Positions 1-8,702 of a stretch of 64,000 bases of DNA are shown here, piece after piece. Each line of letters begins with the position of its first letter. The first letter of the stretch is position 1. The notes beneath the pieces were generated by a model. The model was not told the DNA's origin. It was given only the letters and a program-made list of their open reading frames with translations, and did no database searches. The DNA is from Serinicoccus marinus DSM 15273 (GTDB lineage: Bacteria; Actinomycetota; Actinomycetes; Actinomycetales; Dermatophilaceae): contig NZ_CP043808.1 of the NCBI RefSeq assembly GCF_008386315.1, forward strand, positions 2,976,001-3,040,000, in the 5' to 3' direction. Both the position numbers and the translations under genes were made by a program.

Positions 1-341
1 CGACAGGGGCTCGACCTACACGGCGGGCTCGTTCAGCCGGTTGTGCGCCCAGCTAGGGATCCGCCAGTCGATGGGTCGGGTCGGCTCGTGCTTCGACTGC
101 GAGGATCGTGTCTGCGCCACCGCCTGGGGTCTGACCCTTGTTACGACCGGCCCCGCTGGGTGCCCTCGCGTTGACGTGTCGGCCCTGGGTGGTGGCGTGC
201 ACCTGGCTGCTGGCCGGGTGGGCAGTGACCTGATAGGAGCCTGACTCGACCAGGGTCTCATCGCAGTCCTGTCCGCCCACTCCGGCCAGCTGAGCCATGG
301 ACACCGCGCCCGGAGAATGCGAGAGAGGAACCCATAGCCCG
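1..341 (+). ncRNA. IS110 upstream noncoding region, candidate bridge RNA
   Basis: No convincing protein is encoded here in any frame. The stretch lies directly upstream of an IS110-family transposase. Many IS110-group elements carry a long noncoding end upstream of the recombinase gene, and in the characterised member IS621 that end encodes a bridge RNA pairing with donor and target DNA. The region is GC-rich and contains paired segments, but I could not fold it or locate the guide loops, and the element's outer end may lie before the window. Calling it a bridge RNA is inference from position alone. Confidence 0.25.
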
Positions 342-1505
342 ATGCCCAGCATGCAACTTCGCCGCGACGATGTCATTGTCGGCGTCGACACACACAAGGA
401 CAACCACGTCGCCGTCGCGGTCGACGGCCTGGGCGGCCGACTGGGCGACCTCGTCGTGCCCGCCACCCTTGCCGGCTTCGAGGAGCTTGTCGCCTTCTGT
501 GTTGCCTTCATCGGCCCTGAGGGTCGCCTGGTCGCATTCGGTGTCGAGGGCACCGGGTCCTACGGTGTCGGCCTGGCCCGCTACTTACGCCGCCAGGGCC
601 ACGAGGTCCACGAAATCGCCCGCCCGGCGCGAGCCGTGGAACGGCGCCTCGCAGGAAAGAACGACACCCTCGACGCCGAGCACGCCGCACGCCAACTCCT
701 GGCCGGGCACGGCCTGTCCACACCGAAGACCGCTGACGGCGAGGTCGAGACGATCAGGTTGGTCAAGATTGCCTACGACGGCGCCGTTCAGGCGCGCACG
801 ACCGCGATGATCACGCTCAAGGCGACTCTGGCGACCGGGAGTGAGGCGTTGCGGACCGAGTTGGAGAAGCTGACCGATCACCAGCTCGTCCTCGCCTGCG
901 CGGCCTTGGAGGGCCCGACCCCGCTACCGCCGGTGCGGCGGGGCGCACCAGCAGTCGTCCTACCCATCGACCCCGACGCGGCGATGCGGCACGTGCTGTC
1001 CTCGATGGCGAGGCGGTGGCTGAGCCTGCACGAGGAGGCCAAAGCCCATGCCGCCTCGCTGAAGGCCCTCACTGCAGCCGCCGCGCCGCGCCTCGTCGAG
1101 GCCGTCGGTGTCGGCTACGACACGGCCGCCCAGATGCTGATCACGGCCGGCGACAACACGGACCGGATCAAGTCCGAGGCCGCGTTCGCCAAGATGTGCG
1201 GCGCGTGCCCGATTCCCGCCGGGTCCGGCAAGACCAACAACAGACACCGCCTCTACAGGGGCGGGAACCGGCAGGCCAACGCCGCTCTCTACCGAGTCAT
1301 CATCGTCCGCATGCGATGGCACCAACCAACCATCGACTACGTGGCCCGTCGCACCGCCGAAGGCCTGTCCAAACGAGAGATCATCCGCTGCCTCAAGCGC
1401 TACCTCGCACGCGAACTCTTCCGCCTCCTCCCAGCACCCGATACCACGCCCCCCCCCGAGACGAGGAACTCGAGATGGTCGCCTGATCGACTTGACGATC
1501 TATAG
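342..1505 (+). CDS. IS110-family transposase
   Basis: Recombinase of 387 aa, about the usual IS110 length. The N-terminal DEDD RuvC-like domain is seen from VGVDTHKDNH (first Asp), through GVEGTGSYG, to the acidic KNDTLDAEHAAR. The C-terminal Transposase_20 domain follows, with the conserved serine in PIPAGSGKT. I chose the Met at MPSMQLRR, because the 15 codons before it look noncoding and the fold starts a few residues later. A run of nine C lies near the 3' end, so a slip there would change only the last residues. Function: mobilises its own element, probably guided by RNA from the upstream noncoding region. It lies beside IS3 remnants and looks like the youngest insertion in this corner. 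The gene appears intact. Confidence 0.85.
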   Translation: MPSMQLRRDDVIVGVDTHKDNHVAVAVDGLGGRLGDLVVPATLAGFEELVAFCVAFIGPEGRLVAFGVEGTGSYGVGLARYLRRQGHEVHEIARPARAVERRLAGKNDTLDAEHAARQLLAGHGLSTPKTADGEVETIRLVKIAYDGAVQARTTAMITLKATLATGSEALRTELEKLTDHQLVLACAALEGPTPLPPVRRGAPAVVLPIDPDAAMRHVLSSMARRWLSLHEEAKAHAASLKALTAAAAPRLVEAVGVGYDTAAQMLITAGDNTDRIKSEAAFAKMCGACPIPAGSGKTNNRHRLYRGGNRQANAALYRVIIVRMRWHQPTIDYVARRTAEGLSKREIIRCLKRYLARELFRLLPAPDTTPPPETRNSRWSPDRLDDL

Positions 1506-1512
1506 GAGCATC

Positions 1513-1719
1513 AATGCAGCCGCCGAGGCGCTGTTCTCCTCCCTGGAGTGGGAGGTGCTGTGCCGGCACGAGTTCGACACCCGTACTCAGGCCCGCGCCG
1601 TGGTCATCGACTGGGCTTACGGCTTCTACAACCACCAACGCCGGCACAGCGCCGCTGGCATGATGTCACCGGTCAACTACGAGCAGACCACCGCGATGCC
1701 CATCCCGGACGCCGCGTAG
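1513..1719 (+). pseudogene. IS3-family transposase OrfB, 3' fragment
   Basis: The translated stretch EALFSSLEWEVLCRHEF followed by FYNHQRRHSAAGMMSPVNYE is the typical end of the IS3 OrfB integrase core, including the last catalytic glutamate region and the RRHSA motif. The first two thirds of OrfB are missing; the fragment starts just after the IS110 gene. It cannot encode an active enzyme. About 30 bp downstream, the 5' half of an IS3 orfB lies on the opposite strand, so the two may be the rearranged halves of one element. Confidence 0.75.
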
Positions 1720-1752
1720 CCGCAAGCCCTCCACGATCTGGGGGGAACCACA

Positions 1753-2003
1753 GTCATCTTCCTCCGCCCGTACAGCCCCTCGGGCGTGAGCCGGCGCCGG
1801 CCGTGCTGGTCGGTCGTCCAGGCGATGTCCCGCACGGCGTGCATGACCTGGGCGTCGGTGACGGTGCGCGCGGCCACGGCCCGGGTGGCGCACTTCCAGC
1901 TGCGGTAGGTCCGCGCGGCGATCTGGCAGCCCTGCTCGCGCAGCACCCGGCAGATCGACTCGACCGCGTAGCCCTGGGCCCTCATGGTGTCGATGAAGCC
2001 CAT
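1753..2003 (-). pseudogene. IS3-family transposase OrfB, 5' fragment
   Basis: The product begins MGFIDTMRAQGYAVESICRV and continues to a HTH_21-type segment ending YGRRKMT, where homology stops abruptly. The rve catalytic core (DDE) is absent, so it is non-functional. Its ATG lies two bases after the stop of the OrfA gene, the normal IS3 arrangement in which OrfB is made by coupling or by frameshifting. The break coincides with a change of strand of IS3 sequence, since the 3' OrfB fragment nearby runs the other way. Confidence 0.7.
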
Positions 2004-2005
2004 GA

Positions 2006-2317
2006 TCAGCGGTTGCGGGGGTCGAGTTCCCCCACGAAGAAACTCGTGGCCGCCTTCAGGATCGCCACGTCCTCGCGCAACCGCCGGTTCTCGGCCTTGA
2101 GCCGCTTGATCTCCTCGTTCTCGGCGCTGGTGACTCCAGGGCGGTCCCCGGCGTCGACCTCGGCCTGGGTCACCCAGCGACGCACCGACTCCCGCGCCAC
2201 TCCTAGCTGGTTGGCGACTGCGGTCATCGCCTCGGTCACCGTGGCGTACTCCTGCTGGTGCTCTCTGACCAGACGCACCGCCCGGGCACGAAGCTCCGGA
2301 TCGATCTTCTTCGGCAT
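2006..2317 (-). CDS. IS3-family transposase OrfA
   Basis: Small DNA-binding protein of 103 aa with an N-terminal HTH_Tnp_1 domain (MPKKIDPELRARAVRLVREH, then LGVARESVRRWVTQAEVD) and a C-terminal leucine-rich coiled segment (ENEEIKRLKAENRRLREDVA) typical of OrfA. I use the ATG at MPKKIDPE because AGGAGG lies about nine bases upstream; the upstream in-frame Met would overlap that site. OrfA normally binds the element ends and forms the OrfAB fusion with OrfB. Here OrfB is truncated, so this gene is a leftover that may still be translated. Confidence 0.75.
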   Translation of the reverse strand: MPKKIDPELRARAVRLVREHQQEYATVTEAMTAVANQLGVARESVRRWVTQAEVDAGDRPGVTSAENEEIKRLKAENRRLREDVAILKAATSFFVGELDPRNR

Positions 2318-2368
2318 GGTGCTCATCCTCCTGTACTCAAACAGGAGCGGCATCAAACCTGGGCCGGT

Positions 2369-2850
2369 TCAGAGTTCAGGCGCAGGTGGCTGGATCTGCT
2401 GGCTTCAGGTCGTAGCGTCGCGAGTGTCGCTGCCGAACTGGGAATCAGCGATCAGACGATCTACTGGTTGGCGCCAGCAGGAGCGCATCGACCGCGGCGA
2501 AGCGGTCGGGCTGACCAGCCCCGAGAAGGCTGAGCTGACGGCGGCGCGGAAGAAGATCGCCGCGTTGGGGCAGGTGGCGGTGGCGACCAAGGCGGTGGAG
2601 GCGCTCAAGACCGAGGCGGACCCAAAAGTCGGTACGCGGCGGTCGACGTGATCGCCGCCGGGTTCCCGGTCCAGGTCGCCTGGCGAGTCCTCGGCGTTGC
2701 CGAGTGCGGGTTCTACGAGCAGCGCATCCGGCCGCCTTCAGAACGGGCGGTGCGGCACGCCTGGCTGACGGATCTGATCCCTCCGGTCCACCTCGCCTCG
2801 CGCGGCCGCTACGGCGCCCGCCGGGTGTGCGCCGAGCCTCGTCGGCCCGC
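2369..2850 (+). pseudogene. Degenerate IS3-type OrfA/OrfB remnant
   Basis: Three frames have to be joined to read this. The first gives RRWLDLLASGRSVASVAAEL (helix-turn-helix). The second gives WRQQERIDRGEAVGLTSPEK and a coiled segment. The third gives AAVDVIAAGFPVQVAWRVLG and ends around ASRGRYGARRVCAE, the start of OrfB. The frameshifts lie near 2468 and 2628, and the rest of OrfB is missing. It is a dead element on the plus strand, different from the IS3 remnant just before it. Its truncated end lies about 50 bp from the end of the first cysN copy, so the truncation may be linked to the event that created the cysDN duplication (inference). Confidence 0.65.
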
Positions 2851-2893
2851 CCGTCAGCCCACCTGGGTGTCCGCCATTTCTGCCCGCGGGGTC

Positions 2894-4162
2894 TCAGTCC
2901 CGGATCATCCCGGCACCGACGGTGACGCCGGACGCCTGGTCGATGAGGATGAACGACCCGGTGATGCGGTTCTGCTCGTAGAGGTCGACCATGAGCGGCT
3001 GCTGCACCCGCAGCGTGACGCGGCCGAGCTCGTTGAGGCCGATCTCCTCGGCGTCCTGGTCGCGGTGCAGGGTGTTGACGTCGAGGCGGTAGTCGATCTC
3101 CTTGACCAGCGCCTTCACCGTGCGCGTCGTGTGCTTGACGAGCAGCTTGGCCCGCGGCTTGAGCGCGCCCGGCGACATCCAGCAGATCATCGCGTCGAGG
3201 TCCTGGGTCTGCTCCGGCTGGTTGTTGACCCGGGCGATCATGTCGCCGCGGCTGACGTCGACGTCGTCGGCGAGCCGCACGGTCACCGACATCGGGGGGT
3301 ATGCCTCGTCCAGCTGCTTGTCGAAGGCGTCGATCGCCTCGATGGTGCTCGTCATCCCGCTCGGCAGGACGATGACCTCGTCACCGGGCTTCATGACGCC
3401 GCCGGCGACCTGACCGGCATACCCGCGGTAGTCGTGGAACTCGTCCGACTTCGGGCGCACGACGTACTGCACCGGGAACCGGACGTCGCGCATCTCGCGG
3501 TCCGAACCGATGTAGACGTGCTCGAGGTGGTGCAGCAGGCTGCTGCCCTCATACCAGTCCATGTTCTCGCTGCGCGAGACGACGTTGTCGCCCTGCAGCG
3601 CCGAGATCGGGATGACCGTGAGGTCTGGCACGTCGAGCTTGCGCGCGAAGGCCGTGAACTCGGCCTCGATCTCCCGGAACCGCTCCTCGGAGAAGTCCAA
3701 GAGATCCATCTTGTTGACCGCCAGCACCAGGTGCGGCACCCGCAGCATCGACAAGATGACCGCGTGGCGACGGGACTGCTCGGTCATGCCCTGGCGGGCG
3801 TCCACCAGCACCAGACCCAGGTCGGCGGTCGAGGCACCGGTGACCATGTTGCGGGTGTACTGCACGTGGCCCGGGGTGTCGGCGATGATGAACTTGCGCC
3901 GCGGCGTCGCGAAGTAACGGTAGGCGACATCGATGGTGATGCCCTGCTCCCGCTCGCTGCGCAGGCCGTCGGTGAGCAGCGCCAGATCGGTGTAGTCGAA
4001 GCCCTTGTCCTTCGAAGTCTTCTCCACCGACTCCAGCTGGTCCTCGAAGATCGCCTTGCTGTCCAGCAGCAGCCGCCCGATGAGCGTCGACTTGCCATCG
4101 TCCACCGAGCCCGCGGTCGCGAAGCGCAGCAGGTCCATACCGGTCTCGGTGCCCGTGCTCAT
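2894..4162 (-). CDS. cysN: Sulfate adenylyltransferase large subunit (GTPase), copy 1
   Basis: CysN is the GTPase subunit that drives formation of adenosine 5'-phosphosulfate (APS) from sulfate and ATP in complex with CysD. The 422-aa product shows the translation-factor GTPase signature: P-loop GSVDDGKSTLIGR, DTPGHVQYTRNM (G3) and NKMDL (G4), followed by beta-barrel domains. It has no fused APS-kinase domain; a separate cysC lies further along. Its start overlaps the cysD stop, so the pair is translationally coupled. Almost the whole gene is duplicated 8,624 bp away: one internal base differs (Leu here, Val in copy 2, just after NKMDL) and the last residue is Asp instead of Ser. Both copies look functional. 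Confidence 0.93.
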   Translation of the reverse strand: MSTGTETGMDLLRFATAGSVDDGKSTLIGRLLLDSKAIFEDQLESVEKTSKDKGFDYTDLALLTDGLRSEREQGITIDVAYRYFATPRRKFIIADTPGHVQYTRNMVTGASTADLGLVLVDARQGMTEQSRRHAVILSMLRVPHLVLAVNKMDLLDFSEERFREIEAEFTAFARKLDVPDLTVIPISALQGDNVVSRSENMDWYEGSSLLHHLEHVYIGSDREMRDVRFPVQYVVRPKSDEFHDYRGYAGQVAGGVMKPGDEVIVLPSGMTSTIEAIDAFDKQLDEAYPPMSVTVRLADDVDVSRGDMIARVNNQPEQTQDLDAMICWMSPGALKPRAKLLVKHTTRTVKALVKEIDYRLDVNTLHRDQDAEEIGLNELGRVTLRVQQPLMVDLYEQNRITGSFILIDQASGVTVGAGMIRD

Positions 4163-5057
4163 CAGAAGTAGCCCTCCTTCTTGCGGTCCTCCATGGCGGC
4201 CTCGGAGAACTTGTCGTCACCACGGGTGGCGCCGCGCTCGGTGATGCGGGAGGCCGCGACCTCCTCGATGATCTTGTCCAGGTCGTCGGCGTCGGACTCC
4301 AGGCAGCCGGTGAGCGTCAGGTCACCGACGGTGCGGAAGCGCACCTGACGCTCGGTCACCGTCTCGCCGTCGCGCAGCGGGTTGAACTCGCTCTCGGAGA
4401 AGAGCATCCCGCTGCGCTCGAAGACGCGCCGCTGGTGCGCGTAGTAGATCGAGGGGATGTCGATCGCCTCACGGCGGATGTAGTCCCAGACGTCCAGCTC
4501 GGTCCAGTTGGACAGCGGGAAGACGCGCATGTGCTCGCCCTCGTGGATGCGGCCGTTGTAGAGGCTCCACAGCTCGGGGCGCTGGTTCTTGGGGTCCCAC
4601 TGGCCGAACTCGTCGCGGTGGGAGTAGACGCGCTCCTTGGCGCGAGCCTTCTCCTCGTCCCGGCGGCCGCCACCGAAGGCGGCGGTGTAGCCCTCCTCCT
4701 CGATGGCGTTGAGCAGCGTGCCGATCTGCAGCCGGTTGCGGGGCGTCTTGCCGTCGTCGACGACGATGCCGTCCTTGATCGCCTCCTCGACCGAGGCGAC
4801 GTGCAGCCGCACCCCCAGCCGGTCGACCCAACGGTCGCGCGTGGCCAAGACCTCGGGGAAGTCGTAGCCGGTGTCGACCTGGAGCACCGGGAAGGGCACC
4901 TTGGCGGGGTAGAACGCCTTCTCCGCCAGCCGGAGCATGACGATCGAGTCCTTGCCGCCGGAGAACATCAGCACCGGCCTCTCGAACTCCGCCGCGACCT
5001 CACGGAAGATATGGATCGACTCTGCCTCCAACTCGTCGAGCTGGGAGAGTCGGTAGT
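2901..5057. repeat. cysDN direct repeat, copy A (2,157 bp)
   Basis: This block matches 11525-13681 in the same orientation; reading line by line I found one mismatch (A at 3700 against C at 12324). The block ends four codons inside the cysN stop on one side and six codons inside the cysD start on the other. Outside it the flanks are unrelated. Such a pair can recombine to delete or amplify the 6.5 kb between the copies. Confidence 0.9.
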
Positions 5058-5073
5058 TGCCGTCGACTGTCAC
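4162..5073 (-). CDS. cysD: Sulfate adenylyltransferase small subunit, copy 1
   Basis: CysD (303 aa) catalyses adenylylation of sulfate together with CysN. The PP-loop motif of the PAPS-reductase/ATP-sulfurylase superfamily is clear at FSGGKDSIVMLRLAEKAF, and the length is normal. Translation starts at GTG with GAAAGG about eight bases upstream. The first codons (VTVDGNY) differ from those of copy 2 (VSVQGDY); from the next residue (Arg in YRLSQLDELE) the genes are the same. It is transcribed away from the tyrosine-kinase gene, from which it is separated by about 170 bp that must hold both promoters. The sulfotransferase in the window needs the PAPS derived from this reaction. Confidence 0.93.
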   Translation of the reverse strand: MTVDGNYRLSQLDELEAESIHIFREVAAEFERPVLMFSGGKDSIVMLRLAEKAFYPAKVPFPVLQVDTGYDFPEVLATRDRWVDRLGVRLHVASVEEAIKDGIVVDDGKTPRNRLQIGTLLNAIEEEGYTAAFGGGRRDEEKARAKERVYSHRDEFGQWDPKNQRPELWSLYNGRIHEGEHMRVFPLSNWTELDVWDYIRREAIDIPSIYYAHQRRVFERSGMLFSESEFNPLRDGETVTERQVRFRTVGDLTLTGCLESDADDLDKIIEEVAASRITERGATRGDDKFSEAAMEDRKKEGYF

Positions 5074-5132
5074 ACCTGCGCCTTTCCCCTACGAATGCTG
5101 CGCCAGCACGATAGCCGAGTTTCACCCGATCC

Positions 5133-5150
5133 CCCGCATCGCGGTGCGGG
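5133..5150. other. Hairpin in the cysD / tyrosine-kinase intergenic region
   Basis: CCCGCA and TGCGGG form a six-base stem around the loop TCGCGG in the 170 bp between two divergent starts. It could be an operator or part of a leader. No T-run follows, so it is not a typical terminator. Function unknown. Confidence 0.3.
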
Positions 5151-5242
5151 CTGGTGGAATCGGGACGTCGGTAGGAATAGGGTGAACCGCTGGGTCCGCA
5201 CCATTGGCCCATTTCCCTACTACCCAAATGCCCGGAGCGTGC

Positions 5243-6661
5243 GTGGAACTCACCGACTATCTGCTGCTGGTCCGTCGACAGTGGCGGCTCATCCTCGGCG
5301 TCGCTCTCGCTGTCCTGCTGGCGACAGCGGTCGTCACCGCCTTGAGCACTCCGCAGTACCGCGCCCAGGCTCAGGTATTCGTCTCGACCTCCGGCGGTGA
5401 CACTGCAGCTGACCTGGCGCAGGGATCTAACTTCGCTCAGAGGCAGGTCGCGACGTACGCGGACATTGTCACCACTCCGATCGTGCTGGACCCGGTGGCC
5501 GAGGAGTTCGATCTCGACGGATCTGCTTCGCTCTCGCAGCGCACGACGGCCCAGGTGCCGGCGGGGACGGTGCTCATCAACCTCGCGGTGACGGACGAGG
5601 ATCCTCAGCGCAGCGCTGATCTGGCGAATGGGATCGCCGAGCAGTTCTCCCGGACCGTGCAGGACCTGGAGCGCATCGAAGGTAGTGACAGCAGCCCCGT
5701 GAAGGCGACCGTAGTGCAGCCGGCTGCCGCCCCTAGCGGCGCTGCCAGCCCTGACGTGCCGCGCAACCTCCTGCTGGGGGCTGTCCTAGGCCTCCTGCTC
5801 GGCATCGGCGCTGGTGTCCTCCGCGATGTCCTCGACTCCCGCATCAAGGGTGAGTCCGACGTGTCTCGCGTCTCCGAGGAGCCAGTTGTCGGCGCGATCG
5901 CCTTCGACAAGGACGCGCCGGAGCATCCCCTTGTCGTGGAGATCGACCCGCACAGCCCGCGTGCCGAGGCCTTCCGCACCTTGCGCACCAACCTGAGGTA
6001 CATCGAGGCCGACAACCAGCCGAAGACGATGGTCTTCACCTCGACCATCCCGGGTGAGGGCAAGTCGACGACGACGGCCAATCTTGCCCTCACCCTGGCT
6101 CAGTCAGGGGCCACTGTCTGTCTCATCGAAGGAGACCTTCGTCGCCCCCGCCTGCTGGAGTACCTCGGTCTGGAGAACGCGGCCGGGATGACGGACGTCC
6201 TGGTCGGGCGGGCCGATCTCGACGACGTGGTCCAGCCCTGGGGTGACAACATGTGGGTGCTGGGCTGCGGGCCCATCCCTCCCAATCCCAGCGAGTTGCT
6301 GGGCTCGACCGCCATGAGCCGCCTCGTCGAGACCCTAGAAGAGCGGTTCGACTACGTCATCATCGACAGCCCGCCCTTGCTGGCCGTCACCGACGCGGCC
6401 ATCCTGTCCACCCAGGCCGACGGGGTCATCGTCGTCGTCGGCACCAAGCTTGTCCGTCGTGACCAGCTCGACCGGGCGCTGGGCAGCCTGCGGAAGGTCG
6501 ACGCCAACGTGTTGGGCCTCGTGCTCAACCGTCTGCCCACCAAGGGACCGGACGCCTACTCCTACGCCTACGAGAGCTACCAGTCGGACGCAGCGCTCGA
6601 GGCCCAGGGCAAGCGTGCAAAGTCGCGCCGGGCCCGACGCAAGAGCAAGCAGAGCAGCTGA
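5243..6661 (+). CDS. Wzz-domain bacterial tyrosine kinase (CpsD/CapB family)
   Basis: Membrane protein of 472 aa that combines a chain-length (Wzz) domain with a cytoplasmic BY-kinase, the actinobacterial fused form. After a short N-terminus (VELTDYLLLVRRQWRLI) come a first membrane segment, an extracytoplasmic Wzz part and a second membrane segment (NLLLGAVLGLLLGIGAGVL). The kinase follows with Walker A TIPGEGKSTTTANL, Walker A' IEGDLRRP and Walker B VIIDSPPLL. The C-terminal tail holds a tyrosine cluster (DAYSYAYESYQSD), the usual autophosphorylation site. I start at GTG with GGAG six bases before it, not at the ATG 13 codons upstream. Role: controls polymerisation and export of the surface polysaccharide. 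Confidence 0.9.
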   Translation: MELTDYLLLVRRQWRLILGVALAVLLATAVVTALSTPQYRAQAQVFVSTSGGDTAADLAQGSNFAQRQVATYADIVTTPIVLDPVAEEFDLDGSASLSQRTTAQVPAGTVLINLAVTDEDPQRSADLANGIAEQFSRTVQDLERIEGSDSSPVKATVVQPAAAPSGAASPDVPRNLLLGAVLGLLLGIGAGVLRDVLDSRIKGESDVSRVSEEPVVGAIAFDKDAPEHPLVVEIDPHSPRAEAFRTLRTNLRYIEADNQPKTMVFTSTIPGEGKSTTTANLALTLAQSGATVCLIEGDLRRPRLLEYLGLENAAGMTDVLVGRADLDDVVQPWGDNMWVLGCGPIPPNPSELLGSTAMSRLVETLEERFDYVIIDSPPLLAVTDAAILSTQADGVIVVVGTKLVRRDQLDRALGSLRKVDANVLGLVLNRLPTKGPDAYSYAYESYQSDAALEAQGKRAKSRRARRKSKQSS

Positions 6662-6664
6662 TCC

Positions 6665-7526
6665 ATGGAGCTCTCCGGTCGGCAGGCCAACACCCTCCTC
6701 GTCGTGCTGGCGCTGGGGGCGGTCGGCGCGTCGGGCTACGCCATGTGGAACGTCCGGCAGATGCCCGAGCCGTCAGCACAGGTCGCCGACAGCCCGGCAC
6801 CGACCACGGGCGCGAGCACCACGCCCACCCAAGACGCGGAGGACGGTGACGCGGCGCAGACCTCCACCCATAGCTCCGACGACTCGACCACGTCCGCGGA
6901 AGTTGAGCCAACTGAGTCGTCCGACCCGGTGCAGACGACCGAGCAGGCGGAGCCGACCGTGGCCGACTGGAGCTCGGCCTGGAGCGACGACGCTAACCTC
7001 CTGGTCATCGGGGACGGCTACAGCAACCTGGAGTCGCAGTGGGTGCAGCTCTGGGCAGGCCGGCAGGCAGGCGACCGCCTGACACTAATCAGCCACTGGG
7101 GCGAGGCGGCCGACGAGACGTTCAACGACCCGATCGAGCTCTCCGACGGTGAGGGTCCTGACCTGCACGTGTGGAGCGCGAGCCGCGACGGCACGACGAT
7201 CCGCGAGGCCACCAGACGCATCGACCGTTTCATCGATGCCTCCGCACCACCGGACGCTGTCCTCCATCTCCCTGGGGGGCTCGAGCGGCGACGAGGACGT
7301 CGCGGAGCAGCTCGACCGGCTGCTCGAGGAGCTTCCCGACGTGCCGGTACTGGTCGCGGCGGGGCCGTCGGGCCTCTACGAGACGGGGGTGGCCGACGAC
7401 ATTGTGGCCTGGGCCGAGGACAACACCGACCGGGTGTCTCTGATCGATCTGCGCGAGGCGACGTCTGAGAAACCCACTGCCGAGGAGTGGGCCCTCGCCT
7501 TCGACGAGGCCCTCAGCGAGAACTAG
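6665..7526 (+). pseudogene. Membrane-anchored SGNH-like hydrolase, frameshifted
   Basis: Starts three bases after the tyrosine-kinase stop, so the two are co-transcribed. The N-terminus has one membrane segment (LLVVLALGAVGASGYAMW), then about 80 residues rich in Ser, Thr, Asp and Glu (a wall spacer), then an SGNH/GDSL-like fold beginning LLVIGDGYSN. The frame is lost near 7265: removing one C in the CCTCC stretch restores DAVLISLGGSSGDEDVAEQL and the natural C-terminus DEALSEN. Family members occur in polysaccharide clusters, where such folds often add or remove acetyl groups; here that is inference. The classic GDS serine is replaced by Gly in GDGYS. Either a one-base sequence error or a true pseudogene. 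Confidence 0.6.
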
Positions 7527-7550
7527 ACCCGAGGGGCGGTGGCCAGCGGC

Positions 7551-8702
7551 TCAACCGGAGAAGTCGGGCTCGCGCTCCCCGACGCCCAGCATCTGGGCAA
7601 GGGCGGCGATGCATCTTGAGGTGGCGTTGCCGTCTCCGTAAGGGTTCGTGGCATTGGCCATGACTCGGTATGCCTCTGGCTCGTCGAGCAGCCGAGCGAC
7701 CTCGGCGACGACGTTGTCCTCCGCCGTGCCGATCAGCCGCACCGTGCCGGCGGCGACGGCCTCGGGTCGCTCGGTGTTCTCGCGCATCACGAGCACCGGC
7801 TTGCCGAGCGAGGGGGCCTCCTCCTGCACCCCGCCCGAGTCGGTGAGGACGACGCTCGCCAGCTTCATGAGCCGGGTGAACTCCGCATACGCCAGGGGCT
7901 CGGTCACCAGCACGTTGTCCTGCCCCTCGAGGTGGGGCAGGATCGCCTCGCGGACCACCGGGTTTCGGTGAGCGGGCAGCACGATCGTGGTCTCGGGGTA
8001 TGCCTCTGCGAGCCGCCGTAGTGCGCGCCCGACGCCATGCATGGCCTCGCCCCAGCTCTCCCGCCGATGCGAGGTGACCAGCAGCACCCGGCCGCCCGCA
8101 GCCTCCAGCTCGGCCAACCGCTCATCCACGAAGTCCTGTCTCTCGGCCACCGTGTGCAGCAAGGCGTCGATCACGGTGTTCCCCGTGACGACCACGCCAT
8201 CGCCATGGATCCCCTCACGCAGCAGGTTGTCGCGGGAACTCGCCGTCGGAGCCAGGTGCAAGGCACTCACCTGCGAGGTGATCCGCCGGTTGGCCTCCTC
8301 GGGGAAGGGCGACATGATGTCGCCGCTGCGCAGCCCCGCCTCCAGATGGACCACCGGTATGCGGCGGTAGAACGCGGCGATGGCCGCTGCGGCGACCGTG
8401 CTCGTGTCGCCCTGCACCATGAGGGCATCGGGCTGCTCTGCTTCGAGGACAGGATCCAGCCGGTCGAAGACCTTGGCCATGAGCGCGTTGAGGCTCTGGG
8501 CGTGGGCGAAGACGTCGAGGTCGTGATCGGGCACGATGCCGAAGATCTCGTTGACCTGGTCCAGCATCTCTCGATGCTGTCCCGTCACGACGGTGACGCT
8601 CTCGAGACGCGGGTGGTCCTGCAAGGCCCGGAGAACGGGCGCGACCTTGATGGCTTCCGGCCGGGTGCCGTAGACCGTCATCACTCGCTTGCGCGCGATC
8701 AT
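7551..8702 (-). CDS. wecB: UDP-N-acetylglucosamine 2-epimerase (non-hydrolysing)
   Basis: Converts UDP-GlcNAc to UDP-ManNAc in the cytoplasm. The 383-aa product has the normal length and the family motifs: MTVYGTRPEAIK at the N-terminus, VQGDTSTV, HLEAGLRSG, FPEEANRR and TDSGGVQEEAP. I begin at MIARKRVMTVYG, whose ATG overlaps the stop of the upstream dehydrogenase by four bases (ATGA), so the two are translated together. The gene converges on the SGNH-like gene with 24 bp between. Its product is the substrate of the dehydrogenase encoded just upstream and would also feed the WecG/TagA-type transferase near 20 kb. Confidence 0.93.
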   Translation of the reverse strand: MIARKRVMTVYGTRPEAIKVAPVLRALQDHPRLESVTVVTGQHREMLDQVNEIFGIVPDHDLDVFAHAQSLNALMAKVFDRLDPVLEAEQPDALMVQGDTSTVAAAAIAAFYRRIPVVHLEAGLRSGDIMSPFPEEANRRITSQVSALHLAPTASSRDNLLREGIHGDGVVVTGNTVIDALLHTVAERQDFVDERLAELEAAGGRVLLVTSHRRESWGEAMHGVGRALRRLAEAYPETTIVLPAHRNPVVREAILPHLEGQDNVLVTEPLAYAEFTRLMKLASVVLTDSGGVQEEAPSLGKPVLVMRENTERPEAVAAGTVRLIGTAEDNVVAEVARLLDEPEAYRVMANATNPYGDGNATSRCIAALAQMLGVGEREPDFSG

